Below, piece by piece: positions 33,451 to 42,457 of a stretch of 64,000 nt of DNA. The stretch comes from Streptomyces sp. NK15101. Its GTDB lineage: Bacteria > Actinomycetota > Actinomycetes > Streptomycetales > Streptomycetaceae. The stretch spans positions 1 to 64,000 of the forward strand of contig NZ_JAINVG010000003.1 of NCBI RefSeq assembly GCF_020400725.1, in the 5' to 3' direction. The translations under genes were made by a program, and so were the position numbers. The notes beneath the pieces were generated by a model that was given only the letters and a program-made list of their open reading frames with translations, did no database searches and had not been told where the DNA came from. Position 1 is the stretch's first letter. Each line of letters begins with the position of its first letter.

Positions 33451-33915
33451 ATGACTGTCCTCACTCATTCGAAAATGAACCGTCGGCGGCACACGACCGC
33501 CGCCATGACGGCGGTCGTAGCGGCCGCCATCAGCCTCGCCGTCCCCGGCGCGGCATCGGCGCAGGCGGCGCCCGCGAGCACGCCCAACGCCCCTTCCCTC
33601 GTGAATTGCGGGACCACCCTGCCGTGGCTGTCGCCCTACGAGTTCGGCGGCCGTCTGCATCTCAACGGCGGCTGCTTCACGCTCAACCGCCATGTCTTCC
33701 TCGTGGTGAAGTACAACAACGGCACCATCGCCTTCAAGAAGTGGGTCTTCTCCAAGAACCACCCGAACCTCGCCGGAGGCTGGGTCAACACCGCGACCGG
33801 CCTGAAGGCCCCCTGCGCCGGCCCGAGCAACGGCTATGCCCGCGGGTACGACGAGGCCACGGACCGGTGGTCGCCCCGGGTCCCCGTGACGATCGGGTGC
33901 GTCGCCTTCGACTAG
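33451..33915 (+). CDS. Small secreted protein with four cysteines
   Basis: The product has 154 residues. A signal peptide (about 1-42, ending AASAQAA) precedes a roughly 110-residue mature domain with four Cys (VNCG, GGCF, APCA, IGCV), probably two disulfides. AGAGGAAC precedes the ATG. I recognise no family and assign no function. Its stop overlaps that of the convergent gene by 3-4 nt (CTAG). Confidence 0.82.
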   Translation: MTVLTHSKMNRRRHTTAAMTAVVAAAISLAVPGAASAQAAPASTPNAPSLVNCGTTLPWLSPYEFGGRLHLNGGCFTLNRHVFLVVKYNNGTIAFKKWVFSKNHPNLAGGWVNTATGLKAPCAGPSNGYARGYDEATDRWSPRVPVTIGCVAFD

Positions 33916-34538
33916 CTGAAGTCCAGACCCCCCGTGCGGGTCCGCTTGAGTTCGAACAGGTCGGGGTGGCCGGCGAGGACCCGGAAGCCGTCGAAGAGTT
34001 CGGCCGCCTTCTCGCCGCGCGGGATCGCCCGCAGGACCGGGCCGAACCAGACGGTGCCGTCGACGTGGATCGTCGGGGTGCCGACGTAGCCGTCGGCCTC
34101 GGGGTCCTTGCCCGCGTCGTGGCTGCGGCGGACCGCCTCGTCGTGGGCCGGGTCGTGGGCGGCGGCCGCGAGTTCCGGCGGGAGGCCGAGCTCGGTGAGC
34201 GATTCGGCGATGACGGCGTCGAAGTCCTTCTGCTTCTTCTCGTGGATGCGGGTGCCGTACGCGGTGTAGAGCGGGCGCAGGATCTCCTCGCCGTGCTGTG
34301 CGGCGGCGGCCACGGCCACCCGGACCGGGCCGATGGAGGCGTCGACGAGCTCGCGGTACCAGTCGGGCAGGGTGTTGCCCTCGTTGTGGACGTACAGGCT
34401 CATGACCTTGAAGCGGAGGTCGATGTCCCGGTGGGCCTCGACCTCCAGGATCCAGCGGGAGGTGATCCAGGCGAAGGGGCAAACGGGGTCGAAGTAGAAG
34501 TCGACGGTGGGGCGGGGCGTGGTCTCTGCGATCGTCAT
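33912..34538 (-). CDS. Mycothiol-dependent nitroreductase (Rv2466c)-family DsbA-fold protein
   Basis: The product has 208 residues. It aligns with M. tuberculosis Rv2466c throughout: FDPx[58 protein letters not shown] C-terminus. Rv2466c uses a CPWC active site with mycothiol; here it is Cys20-Pro-Phe-Ala23, so the resolving Cys is lost. The ATG at 34538 lacks a ribosome-binding site but TAGATT ends 7 nt before it, the leaderless pattern. A longer GTG start at 34574 is possible but less likely. Confidence 0.88.
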   Translation of the reverse strand: MTIAETTPRPTVDFYFDPVCPFAWITSRWILEVEAHRDIDLRFKVMSLYVHNEGNTLPDWYRELVDASIGPVRVAVAAAAQHGEEILRPLYTAYGTRIHEKKQKDFDAVIAESLTELGLPPELAAAAHDPAHDEAVRRSHDAGKDPEADGYVGTPTIHVDGTVWFGPVLRAIPRGEKAAELFDGFRVLAGHPDLFELKRTRTGGLDFS

Positions 34539-34612
34539 GTCGTTGAATCTAGCCATGATTTGGCCCGCCACCACGGGCCATTCCCCACCCTTTCGAATGG
34601 GCCACTTCGAGG

Positions 34613-35167
34613 TCAGTCGCCCCGCGCCATCTCGATGAGCTTGACGACCGTGTTCCAGTTCCGGCCGGTGGCGACGAGGCCCTTCACCACGGACGGGCGG
34701 GAGACCGCCTCGCCGAGCCTGGACTTCCCGAGGCCTTCGGGGGTGTAGAGGTAGAGCACGCGGTCGCCCAGGGCGAAGTCCTCGGGGAGGTGGGCCTCGC
34801 GGTCGATCGAGGCGAACCGCTCGGGGTCGGCGACCTCGGAGTAGTAGATGGCGTGGAGCTGCTTGCCTTCGAGTTCGGCGGCCGGGAAGGGGCAGGCGTC
34901 GGCGACGGCGACGAGGTAGTCGGCGTCGCGGACGAGGCAGTCGACGCGGAAGCCGAAACGCTCCTCGATCGCGTCTTCGAGCGAGCCCCTGAGCTCGTCC
35001 TCGCCGGCGCCGGAGTCGGTGGTGAAGACGGCGTTCCCGCTCTGGAGGTAGGTGCGGACGTCCGTGTGCCCGAGTTCTTCGAGGAGCTTGCGGAGTTCGG
35101 CCATGGGGACCTTGCGGTGCCCGCTCACGTTGATGCCGCGGAGCAGGGCCACGTAGGTCTTCGTCAT
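34613..35167 (-). CDS. DUF1697 family protein
   Basis: The product has 184 residues. The opening [24 protein letters not shown] and [10 protein letters not shown] are diagnostic of DUF1697, a family of unknown function. TAGATT ends 6 nt before the ATG and no ribosome-binding site is present, so it is a leaderless candidate sharing the same box as the gene before it. Confidence 0.92.
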   Translation of the reverse strand: MTKTYVALLRGINVSGHRKVPMAELRKLLEELGHTDVRTYLQSGNAVFTTDSGAGEDELRGSLEDAIEERFGFRVDCLVRDADYLVAVADACPFPAAELEGKQLHAIYYSEVADPERFASIDREAHLPEDFALGDRVLYLYTPEGLGKSRLGEAVSRPSVVKGLVATGRNWNTVVKLIEMARGD

Positions 35168-35306
35168 GGGCTCAATCTAGTCGGCCACCGTGCCGCGTGG
35201 GGGGCGGCGCGGTGGCCGGTTCGAACACTGTCGGATGCGGGGGTTCCGGAGAAGACCCTTCACCCATCTGTGACTTATTCAACAAGGTTTCGTAATCGCG
35301 AATCCG

Positions 35307-36599
35307 TCATCTGCGCTGATAGCGGGCGAGGACCCGGTTGCCGTCCTCGACGAGGCGTCTGCGGAGTTCGGCACCGTCGATGGCGCCGCTGTAGTACTCC
35401 TGGAAGGCCGGGGTCGCGACCTTGTCCTTCCACTCCGGGTAGCCGCGCACGGACTGGGCGGGCGCGGGCCGCAGGTGTTCGGCCACCGCCGCGCCGGTCG
35501 CCCAGCCGTCCCTGGCGGTGTGCAGGGAGGGGTCGGCGAGCGCGGCCGTGCCGGTGGGCAGCATCCAGTCGCCGCGCGCGAGCCGCACCATGTTCGCCGG
35601 GCGCAGGAAGAAGTCGAGGAACTGGGCCGCCTCCTTCTTGTGGAGACTGTCCGCCGCGATGGACAGGGTCTGCGGGGAGACGCCCTGGGCGAGGCCTTCG
35701 GCACCGACGGGCGCGGGCAGCACCGTCCACTCGAAGCCCTTGGGTGCCTGCTGCGCGATCTGCTGGCGGTAGGCGAAACCGAGGGGGACCATGGCGTACT
35801 TGCCGGCGAAGAAGCCGGGCAGGGTGTCGGATCCGCCGCTGCCGAGCGTGGTGCGCGGGGCGGTCCGGTCGGTGACGACCAGGTCGTGGATGGTGCCGGG
35901 GACGATGCCGTCGGCCTCGGTGAAGTCGACGGTGACCCGGCCGTCGGGGTCCCGGTGGAAGAGGCGGCCGCCGGCCGAGACCCCGAGGTTGAGGCTGACG
36001 GAGACGGGCTCCTTGAGCGGCCAGGCGACCGCGTGGCGGCCGCCTCCCATGGTGCGGGTGAGGTCCTGGGCGATCTGCCGGAACTCGGTCCAGCTCCAGG
36101 GTTTCTCCGGGGTGGGGACGCGGACGCCGGAGGACTCCAGGATCTTCCGATTGGCGATGAGGACGCGCGGTTCCTGGAGGAAGGGCACGCCGTAGACGCC
36201 CTCGTCGAAGGTGGTGGTCTCCCAGCCGCGGGCCGGGATGTCGGCGCGCAGCCGCTCGGAGAGGAGGGGGCGCAGGTCGGCGAGGTGGCCGCCGTACGCG
36301 AAGTCGGCCAGGTCGTCGGAGGCGTCGTGGATGATGTCGGGCGCCTCGCCTCCCTCGAAGGAGGTGAGGAGCTGGTCGTGGACGGAGTCCCAGCTGCCCT
36401 GGACGTACTCGACCCGGATGTCGGGGTGGGCGGCGTTCCATTCCTTCACCAGCTGCCGGTTGGCGTCGACGGACTCCTTCTGCCAGGCGAGGGACTGGAA
36501 GCGGAGCCGGACGACCCCGTCGTCGGGTCCGTCTCCCCCGGCGGCGCAGCCGGTGAGGAGCAGGGCGAGCGCGGCGGCGAGGGCGAGGATCCGTCTCAT
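35307..36599 (-). CDS. Sugar ABC transporter substrate-binding lipoprotein
   Basis: The product has 430 residues. The lipoprotein signal ends at Cys18 (LLLTGC). The body is a family-1 extracellular solute-binding protein (VKEWNAAHPDIRVEYVQGSWDSVHDQLLTSFEGGEAPDI), here the last gene of a three-gene importer operon. No ATPase is encoded, as is normal for Streptomyces sugar importers that share MsiK. The sugar cannot be inferred. Its ATG overlaps the upstream permease stop (ATGA). Confidence 0.92.
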   Translation of the reverse strand: MRRILALAAALALLLTGCAAGGDGPDDGVVRLRFQSLAWQKESVDANRQLVKEWNAAHPDIRVEYVQGSWDSVHDQLLTSFEGGEAPDIIHDASDDLADFAYGGHLADLRPLLSERLRADIPARGWETTTFDEGVYGVPFLQEPRVLIANRKILESSGVRVPTPEKPWSWTEFRQIAQDLTRTMGGGRHAVAWPLKEPVSVSLNLGVSAGGRLFHRDPDGRVTVDFTEADGIVPGTIHDLVVTDRTAPRTTLGSGGSDTLPGFFAGKYAMVPLGFAYRQQIAQQAPKGFEWTVLPAPVGAEGLAQGVSPQTLSIAADSLHKKEAAQFLDFFLRPANMVRLARGDWMLPTGTAALADPSLHTARDGWATGAAVAEHLRPAPAQSVRGYPEWKDKVATPAFQEYYSGAIDGAELRRRLVEDGNRVLARYQRR

Positions 36600-37438
36600 G
36601 ACTTCACCGCCCCGGTGAGCATCCCGCCGGTGATCCGTCTCTGGAGGACTCCGAAGACGACGAGGGACGGCAGGGTGGCGAGGAAGGCCGCGGCGGCGAG
36701 CGGGCCGAGGTCGGCGACGCCCTCGGCGCCGAGGAAGTGGGTGAGGACGACCGGCAGGGTCTGTTTCTCGGGGGACTTGAGCAGGACGAGCGCGAAGAAG
36801 AACTCGTTCCAGGCGGTGACGAAGGCGAAGAGGGCGGTGGCGACGACGCCGGGGGCGAGCAGCGGGGCGGTGACCGAGACGAGGGTGCGGATCCGGCCGG
36901 CGCCGTCGACGGCGGCGGCCTCCTCCAGCTCGGCCGGGACGGCCCTGACGTACCCCATGAGCATCCAGAGGGCGAAGGGCAGCGACCAGACCACGTAGAC
37001 CAGGACGAGCCCGGCGACGCTGTTGATCAGGTGCAGGTTCTTGAGGACGAGGAAGAGCGGGATGATCACGAGGACGAAGGGGAAGGCCTGGCTGATCACC
37101 ACCCAGCCGGTGGCGGCGCCGGCGAGCCGGCCTCGGTGGCGGGCCGTCACATAGGCGAGCGGGGTCGCTACGACGACCGCGATCAGGGCGGCGCAGACCG
37201 CGGCGAGCAGGCTGTTCGCGGCGGCCCCGAGCAGCGGCTGCTCGTCGAAGGCCTGCCGGAAGTTGTCGAGGGTGGGGTCCTCCGGGATCCAGGTGGGGTG
37301 GAGCGAGGCCAGCTCGGGGGCGGGCTTGAAGGCGGTGGACAGCAGCCAGAGGAAGGGGAAGGCGAGGAAGACCAGGTACGCGAGGAGGGCCAGGTACTGG
37401 CCTGCTCGCGCGGGCCCGCTCGTCCGCAGGGCGCTCAC
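36596..37438 (-). CDS. Carbohydrate ABC transporter permease (MalG-type)
   Basis: The product has 280 residues with six membrane helices and the EAA loop (ELEEAAAVDGAGRIRTLVSVTAPLLAPG). It is the second inner-membrane subunit, overlapping both neighbours by 4 nt, so all three genes are translationally coupled. Confidence 0.94.
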   Translation of the reverse strand: MSALRTSGPARAGQYLALLAYLVFLAFPFLWLLSTAFKPAPELASLHPTWIPEDPTLDNFRQAFDEQPLLGAAANSLLAAVCAALIAVVVATPLAYVTARHRGRLAGAATGWVVISQAFPFVLVIIPLFLVLKNLHLINSVAGLVLVYVVWSLPFALWMLMGYVRAVPAELEEAAAVDGAGRIRTLVSVTAPLLAPGVVATALFAFVTAWNEFFFALVLLKSPEKQTLPVVLTHFLGAEGVADLGPLAAAAFLATLPSLVVFGVLQRRITGGMLTGAVKS

Positions 37439-38379
37439 CGGTCCTGGTCCCCTTTCAGTCGGCGTACGAGGGAGAGGGCGATGAGCACCGAGACGGCGGC
37501 GACCATCACGCAGCCCATGGCGGCGGCGTAGCCGAACTGCCCGTAACGGAAGGCCTCTTCATAGGCGAAGAGCATGGGGAGCCGGGTCCGGCCGCCCGGT
37601 CCGCCGTTGGTCAGGACGTAGACCAGGGCGAAGGAGTTGAAGTTCCAGATGAGGTTGAGGGCGGTGATGGCGAGGGCCACCGGCCGGAGCGCCGGCCAGG
37701 TGACGGCGCGGAAGCGGCGCCAGGCTCCGGCGCCGTCGAGGGCGGCGGCCTCATGGAGTTCGCGCGGGGTGTTCTGGAGTCCGGCGAGCAGGGCGACGGT
37801 GGTCTGCGGCATGCCGGCCCAGACGCCGACGACGATGACGGCGGGCAGGGCGGTGGTGAGTCCGGAGAGCCAGTCGTGGCCCTCGCCGAGGCCCAGGTTC
37901 CGGAGGGTCTCGTTGAGGATGCCGGCGTCGGGGTTGTAGACGAGGCGCCACATGATGCCGACGACGACCTCCGGCATCGCCCAGGGGACGATGGCGAGGG
38001 CCCGGGCCAGCCAGCGGAAGCGGAGCTTCTGGTCGAGCAGGAGGGCGAGGCCGAGGGCGAGCAGGAACTGGGGGACCGTCACCCCGACGGCCCAGACGAC
38101 GCCGATGCGGAAGGACTCCCAGAAGAGGGTGTCGTGCAGCAGGTCCTGGAAGTTGAGGGTGCCGACCCATCGGGTGGCCTGGGTGCGGCCGGACTGGGCG
38201 TCGGTGAAGGCGAGCGCGATGCCGTAGAGGAGCGGTCCGACGCTGAGGACGAGGATCGGCAGGAGCGCCGGGAGCACCAGGAACCAGGCGCCGAAGTCGG
38301 GGCCGCGTGGCCGTGCCGCGGGGGCGGCGCGGGGTGTGCGCGCACGGCCGGGCCGCTTGACCGTGGTCACTGAGCTCAT
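37435..38379 (-). CDS. Sugar ABC transporter permease (MalF-type)
   Basis: The product has 314 residues with six membrane helices after a basic N-terminus and the EAA loop ELHEAAALDGAGAWRRFRAVTWP. It is the first gene of the operon. GGAGG precedes the ATG at 38379. The region to 38565 is a divergent promoter shared with the phosphotransferase gene; I see no LacI- or ROK-type regulator gene next to it. Confidence 0.94.
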   Translation of the reverse strand: MSSVTTVKRPGRARTPRAAPAARPRGPDFGAWFLVLPALLPILVLSVGPLLYGIALAFTDAQSGRTQATRWVGTLNFQDLLHDTLFWESFRIGVVWAVGVTVPQFLLALGLALLLDQKLRFRWLARALAIVPWAMPEVVVGIMWRLVYNPDAGILNETLRNLGLGEGHDWLSGLTTALPAVIVVGVWAGMPQTTVALLAGLQNTPRELHEAAALDGAGAWRRFRAVTWPALRPVALAITALNLIWNFNSFALVYVLTNGGPGGRTRLPMLFAYEEAFRYGQFGYAAAMGCVMVAAVSVLIALSLVRRLKGDQDR

Positions 38380-38531
38380 CGAGGGGCCTCCGGCCGCTCG
38401 GTCGCGGTCACCGCGCTCACGATCCGCCCCCCGTCCACACCGCTGCTGCCGCCGTCCGGAATCCCGCCATGGTGCTGACGGTGCGTCGGCCCGTCAAGGC
38501 GACGGGCGCGGTGAGCTGCGTGGATGGGAGA

Positions 38532-38544
38532 CTTTGGCGCAAAG
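38532..38544. promoter_or_regulatory. CTTTGGCGCAAAG palindrome
   Basis: Five-bp arms CTTTG/CAAAG flank GCG, about 21 bp before the phosphotransferase ATG and 150 bp from the sugar operon start. The form resembles LacI-family operators of sugar operons; that link is a guess. Confidence 0.35.
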
Positions 38545-38565
38545 ACACGGGTGAGGGAGAGGTCG

Positions 38566-39423
38566 ATGGACGAGGCGCGGGCACGGGAGATCCTGGGCGG
38601 GGCGGGGCTGCCGGTCGCGGGTGCGCGGCTGCTCGCCCTGGGCGAGAACGCGGTCTTCGCCCTGGGCGACCTGGTGGTGAAGGTCGGCCGGGGCCCGGAG
38701 CTGTTCGAACGGGCCGAGCGGGAGCTCGCGCTGGCCTCCTGGCTGGAAGCCGCCGGGGTCCCGGCGGTCCGGGCCGCCGAGGAGAAGCCGCGCCTGGTGG
38801 ACGGGCATCCGGTGACCGTCTGGCACCGGCTGCCGGAGGCGGTGCGGCCCACGGAGCCCCGTGATCTCGCCCCGCTGCTCCGAGCCGTCCACGCCATGCC
38901 CGAGCCGACCGGGTTCACGCTCCCGCGCCGTGAGCTGCTCGGCGGGGTCGAGCGGTGGCTGCGGCTCGCGGGGGACGCGATCGACCCGGCGGACGCGGCG
39001 TTCCTGCGGGAACGGCGCGACTCCTTCGCCCCGGCGGCGGCCGCTCTCACCCCGCACCTGGCCCCGGGCCCGATCCACGGGGACGCCCTCCCCCGGAACG
39101 TGCACGTCGGCCCCGACGGCCCGGTCCTGGTGGACCTGGAGACCTTCTCCTCGGACCTGCGCGAGCACGACCTCGTGGTCCTCGCCCTCTCCCGGGACCG
39201 GTACGGCCTGGACCCGGCGGCGTACGAGGCCTTCACCGGGGCGTACGGCTGGGACGTCCGGGAGTGGGAGGGGTGCGCGGTGCTGCGCGGGGCGCGGGAG
39301 ACCGCGAGCTGCGCGTGGGTGGCCCAGCACGCGCCCACGAACCCGAAGGCGCTCGCCGAGTTCGAGCGGCGGGTGGCCTCGCTGCGGGACGGCGACCCCG
39401 AAGTGCGCTGGTACCCCTTCTGA
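38566..39423 (+). CDS. Aminoglycoside phosphotransferase-like kinase
   Basis: The product has 285 residues with an APH fold: glycine-rich start and Lys in LGDLVVKVGRG, catalytic loop IHGDALPRNV, and the metal-binding DLE in VLVDLETFSSDLREHDLV. Streptomyces encodes many such kinases; the substrate is unknown, and antibiotic resistance is not implied. The ATG at 38566 has GAGGGAGAGG before it. Confidence 0.88.
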   Translation: MDEARAREILGGAGLPVAGARLLALGENAVFALGDLVVKVGRGPELFERAERELALASWLEAAGVPAVRAAEEKPRLVDGHPVTVWHRLPEAVRPTEPRDLAPLLRAVHAMPEPTGFTLPRRELLGGVERWLRLAGDAIDPADAAFLRERRDSFAPAAAALTPHLAPGPIHGDALPRNVHVGPDGPVLVDLETFSSDLREHDLVVLALSRDRYGLDPAAYEAFTGAYGWDVREWEGCAVLRGARETASCAWVAQHAPTNPKALAEFERRVASLRDGDPEVRWYPF

Positions 39424-39469
39424 CATCATGTTCCCCGTCGAACCGGCCGGTGACGAACGGGGTGTTGAG

Positions 39470-40300
39470 ATGCGTGTCGAACTGTCCGAGGTGACCCTCG
39501 ACGTCGAGGTGAGCGGGGAGGGACCGGCCGTGCTGCTGGTGCACGGATTCCCCGACAGCCACCACCTGTGGCGGCACCAGGTCCCGGCGCTGAACGCGGC
39601 CGGTTTCCAGACCGTCGCCCCGACCCTGCGCGGCTTCGGCGCCTCGGACCGTCCCGGGGGCGGCCCGGCGGCGTACCACCCGGGCAAGCACGTCGGCGAC
39701 CTGATCGAGCTCCTGGGGCGGCTCGACCTGGACCGGGTCCATCTGGTGGGCCATGACTGGGGTTCGGGCATCGCGCAGGCCGTGACCCAGTTCTTCCCGG
39801 ACCGGGTGCGGAGCCTGAGCATCCTGTCCGTGGGCCATCTGGCGTCGATCCGGTCGGCGGGCTGGGAGCAGAAGCAGCGCTCCTGGTACATGCTGCTGTT
39901 CCAGCTGGCGGGGCTCGCCGAGGACTGGCTCGCGCGGGACGACTTCGCCAACCTGCGGGAGATGCTGGGCGAGCACCCGGACGCGGAGGCCGTGATCGAG
40001 CCCCTGCGGGCGCCGGGCGCGCTGACCGCCGCGCTGGACATCTACCGGGCGGGCATCCCGCCGGAGGCTCAGTTCGGCGCCGACGCTCCGGTGGTCCCGC
40101 TGCCGGAGACGGTCCCGGTGATGGGCGTGTGGTCGACCGGTGACCGTTTCCTGACCGAGCGTTCGATGTCCGGGACGGGCGAGTACGTGTCGGGGAGCTG
40201 GCGTTACGAGCGGGTCGAGGACGCGGGGCACTGGCTGCAGCTGGACCAGCCGGAGAAGGTCTCCGAGCTGCTGCTGTCCTTCCTCAAGGAGAACTCCTGA
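39470..40300 (+). CDS. Alpha/beta hydrolase, epoxide-hydrolase type
   Basis: The product has 276 residues. The oxyanion motif HGFPDSHHLW, nucleophile Asp96 in VGHDWGSG (Asp rather than Ser, as in epoxide hydrolases and haloalkane dehalogenases) and the late His in EDAGHWLQLDQPE are present. Substrate unknown. The ATG at 39470 has GGGG at about 8 nt; an in-frame ATG at 39428, 5 nt after the preceding stop, is the alternative. It may be cotranscribed with the phosphotransferase. Confidence 0.9.
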   Translation: MRVELSEVTLDVEVSGEGPAVLLVHGFPDSHHLWRHQVPALNAAGFQTVAPTLRGFGASDRPGGGPAAYHPGKHVGDLIELLGRLDLDRVHLVGHDWGSGIAQAVTQFFPDRVRSLSILSVGHLASIRSAGWEQKQRSWYMLLFQLAGLAEDWLARDDFANLREMLGEHPDAEAVIEPLRAPGALTAALDIYRAGIPPEAQFGADAPVVPLPETVPVMGVWSTGDRFLTERSMSGTGEYVSGSWRYERVEDAGHWLQLDQPEKVSELLLSFLKENS

Positions 40301-40333
40301 CGGTCCGGTTCCGGTCGATCGTCGCTGATCCCG

Positions 40334-40377
40334 GGTGACCGCTTCCGTCGGGCGGCCGGCGAAAGGTGACCGTTTCC
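40334..40377 (+). repeat. Two GGTGACCGYTTCC direct repeats
   Basis: GGTGACCGCTTCC (40334-40346) and GGTGACCGTTTCC (40365-40377) differ at one base and lie 31 bp apart, three helical turns, in the gap between two hydrolase genes. They look like paired binding sites. The rest of the 40301-40596 gap holds only the long inverted repeat at 40502. Confidence 0.45.
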
Positions 40378-40501
40378 ATGGGCGGGGCCGGCGGAGGCCG
40401 ATTTCAAACCCGCCCGGAGAGTGAGTCCGCCCCTGTCACGGGGAGCGGGAGCCGTGTCCGGTTTCCACGCCGACGTGCCTTCTGAGCTGGAACGATGCCG
40501 T

Positions 40502-40543
40502 CGTCTTCGCCCCGCGTGCCCTCAGGCAGGCGGGGCGAAGACG
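40502..40543 (+). promoter_or_regulatory. Perfect 14-bp inverted repeat in the leader of the CocE-like gene
   Basis: CGTCTTCGCCCCGC (40502-40515) pairs with GCGGGGCGAAGACG (40530-40543) around a 14-nt loop, ending 53 nt before the GTG start. It could end transcription from upstream or control the gene as an mRNA structure. There is no U tract. Confidence 0.6.
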
Positions 40544-40596
40544 TCCCGGTACCCGGCGCCGGCCGACTGGTCGGCCACAGTGAAGAGGACGGCCTC

Positions 40597-42444
40597 GTGA
40601 GCAACCCTCAGGACGACAACGAGATCAGCGCGGTAACCCCCGCCCAGATGGCCCGGCTCGCCGACCACGGCATCTACGCCTCCGCCACCGAGCTCGACCC
40701 GGACGCCGTCAACCTGGCCCTGGCGCTGGTCGCCACGCTGAAGGGGGAGGCGACCAGCGCTTTGCTGCCCCCCGAGCTCCAGCGGCTGACGGAGCAGGTG
40801 CGGGCGAAGGCGACCTTCGGTTTTCCGAGGATCGACTCGAACGGCGTGGAGCTGTCGGCCTTCACGATCAAGCTCAACGACGACGAACCCCGCCCGGTGG
40901 TGATCGTGCCGGCGGGCTGGACACCGCTCGGCTGGACCATCTTCGCGTACCTGTACCTGCAGCTGGCGCAGCGCGGGTACCACGTCCTCGCGTACACCCC
41001 GCGCGGCATCGGCCTGACGTACCCGTTGATCGGAGGCGGCCACCGCGACGCGTTCTTCACCTCCGGCGGCACGATCGACGTCGCCGGACCGAAGGACTGG
41101 GCAGACGGCTCCACGGTCATCGACTACGCGCAGCAGCACCTCGCCCCGAGCAAGATCGCGTTCCTCGGCGAGTCGTACGGCTCCGGCATCAGCCAGCTCG
41201 TCGCGGCGAAGGACCCGGCCGACCGCGTCGACGCCGTCGTCGCCTTCAGCACCTGGGGCAATCTCGCCACCAGCCTCTACGACAACGACACCCGGCACCT
41301 GGCGGCCGTGGACGCCCTGGTGAACTTCACCGGCGGGCCCGAGGAGCGGAAGTTCGACGCGGCCACCCGGGAGCTCCTCGCCGACTTCAGGGCCGGACGC
41401 AACCTGGACACCGTGGTGGCCTGGGGCACGGAGCGCGCGCCGGCCGAATACGCCCAGGTCACCAACGACCGGAACATCCCCACGTTCTTCTCGAACACCT
41501 GGCACGAGACGCTCTTCCCGGTCAACCAGGTCGCCGAGCACTTCGAGCGGCTGACCGTGCCCAAGCATCTGAACCTGTGGATCGGTGACCACGCCGCTCC
41601 CGAGGGCGCCGGTCTCTCGATCCCGTGGAGCGGGCCGAACCTGCCCGTCGAGGAGGCCCTCGCCTGGCTCGACCACCACGTGCTCGGCGCCTCCAACGGC
41701 GTGCCCGAGTGGCCCTCGGTCCACAACCAGATCATGTTCACGTACCGGACCGAGACCGACCCGGAGACCGGCCAGAACGTCATCACCGAGCCCGCCGTCC
41801 GCGAGCCCGCGTCCTCCTGGTCGGAGGTGACCACCTCCACCGAGGACTGGTACCTGACGTCGGTCGGCTCCGACAGCCGTGACGGCGGCCTCGCCCAGGA
41901 GGCGGAGACCGGCTGGAAGCGGGAGTTCACCGCGGGCGAGCTCACGGACGCCACCGCGGTCGACGCGATCATCGCCACCGGCCAGGCCGAGTGGAAGGGC
42001 AACCCGAAGGCCTACGCCACGGACAAGTTCGACCGGCAGCACCTCGCCGTCTGGACCACGGGCCCCCTGGACGCGACCGCGAACGGTGCGGCCCGCCGCA
42101 TCCGGGGCGTCCCCCAGCTCAGGCTCGCCGTCCGCAGCGGCAGCGCCGCCTCGGTGACGATCGTGGCCTATCTCTTCGACGTCAGCGCCGACAACACGGC
42201 CCGCATCATCACCCACGAGCCCCTCACCCTGACGAACCTGACCGCCGGCGAGGACCACACCGTCACCTGGAGGCTCCAGGCCGCGGGCTACGACCTGGCC
42301 GCGGGCCACCGGCTCATGCTCGTGGTCAACAGCAAGGACGCGCTCTACTCCGACGCCCTCACCGACGCCGGCGTCGACAGCGGCACGACCACCGTCACGT
42401 CCGTCGACGGCGTGGCCGCCCGTCTGAGGCTGCCGCTCGGCTGA
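40597..42444 (+). CDS. CocE/NonD-type (X-Pro dipeptidyl-peptidase-like) hydrolase
   Basis: The product has 615 residues. An alpha/beta-hydrolase domain (about 80-390) has Ser193 in GESYGSG and a late His in LWIGDHA; a jelly-roll C-terminal domain (about 420-610; RLAVRSGSAASVTIVAYLFDV, LPLG end) is typical of X-Pro dipeptidyl peptidases and cocaine esterase. There is no signal peptide, so it acts in the cytoplasm. The GTG at 40597 has AGAGGA before it; the upstream in-frame start at 40495 would cross the inverted repeat. Confidence 0.88.
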   Translation: MSNPQDDNEISAVTPAQMARLADHGIYASATELDPDAVNLALALVATLKGEATSALLPPELQRLTEQVRAKATFGFPRIDSNGVELSAFTIKLNDDEPRPVVIVPAGWTPLGWTIFAYLYLQLAQRGYHVLAYTPRGIGLTYPLIGGGHRDAFFTSGGTIDVAGPKDWADGSTVIDYAQQHLAPSKIAFLGESYGSGISQLVAAKDPADRVDAVVAFSTWGNLATSLYDNDTRHLAAVDALVNFTGGPEERKFDAATRELLADFRAGRNLDTVVAWGTERAPAEYAQVTNDRNIPTFFSNTWHETLFPVNQVAEHFERLTVPKHLNLWIGDHAAPEGAGLSIPWSGPNLPVEEALAWLDHHVLGASNGVPEWPSVHNQIMFTYRTETDPETGQNVITEPAVREPASSWSEVTTSTEDWYLTSVGSDSRDGGLAQEAETGWKREFTAGELTDATAVDAIIATGQAEWKGNPKAYATDKFDRQHLAVWTTGPLDATANGAARRIRGVPQLRLAVRSGSAASVTIVAYLFDVSADNTARIITHEPLTLTNLTAGEDHTVTWRLQAAGYDLAAGHRLMLVVNSKDALYSDALTDAGVDSGTTTVTSVDGVAARLRLPLG

Positions 42445-42457
42445 TGCGCCCGGCGGG

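Noticed and set aside
38566..39423. Antibiotic-resistance aminoglycoside kinase
   Set aside because: Only generic APH-fold motifs are present; no feature ties it to a known resistance subgroup.
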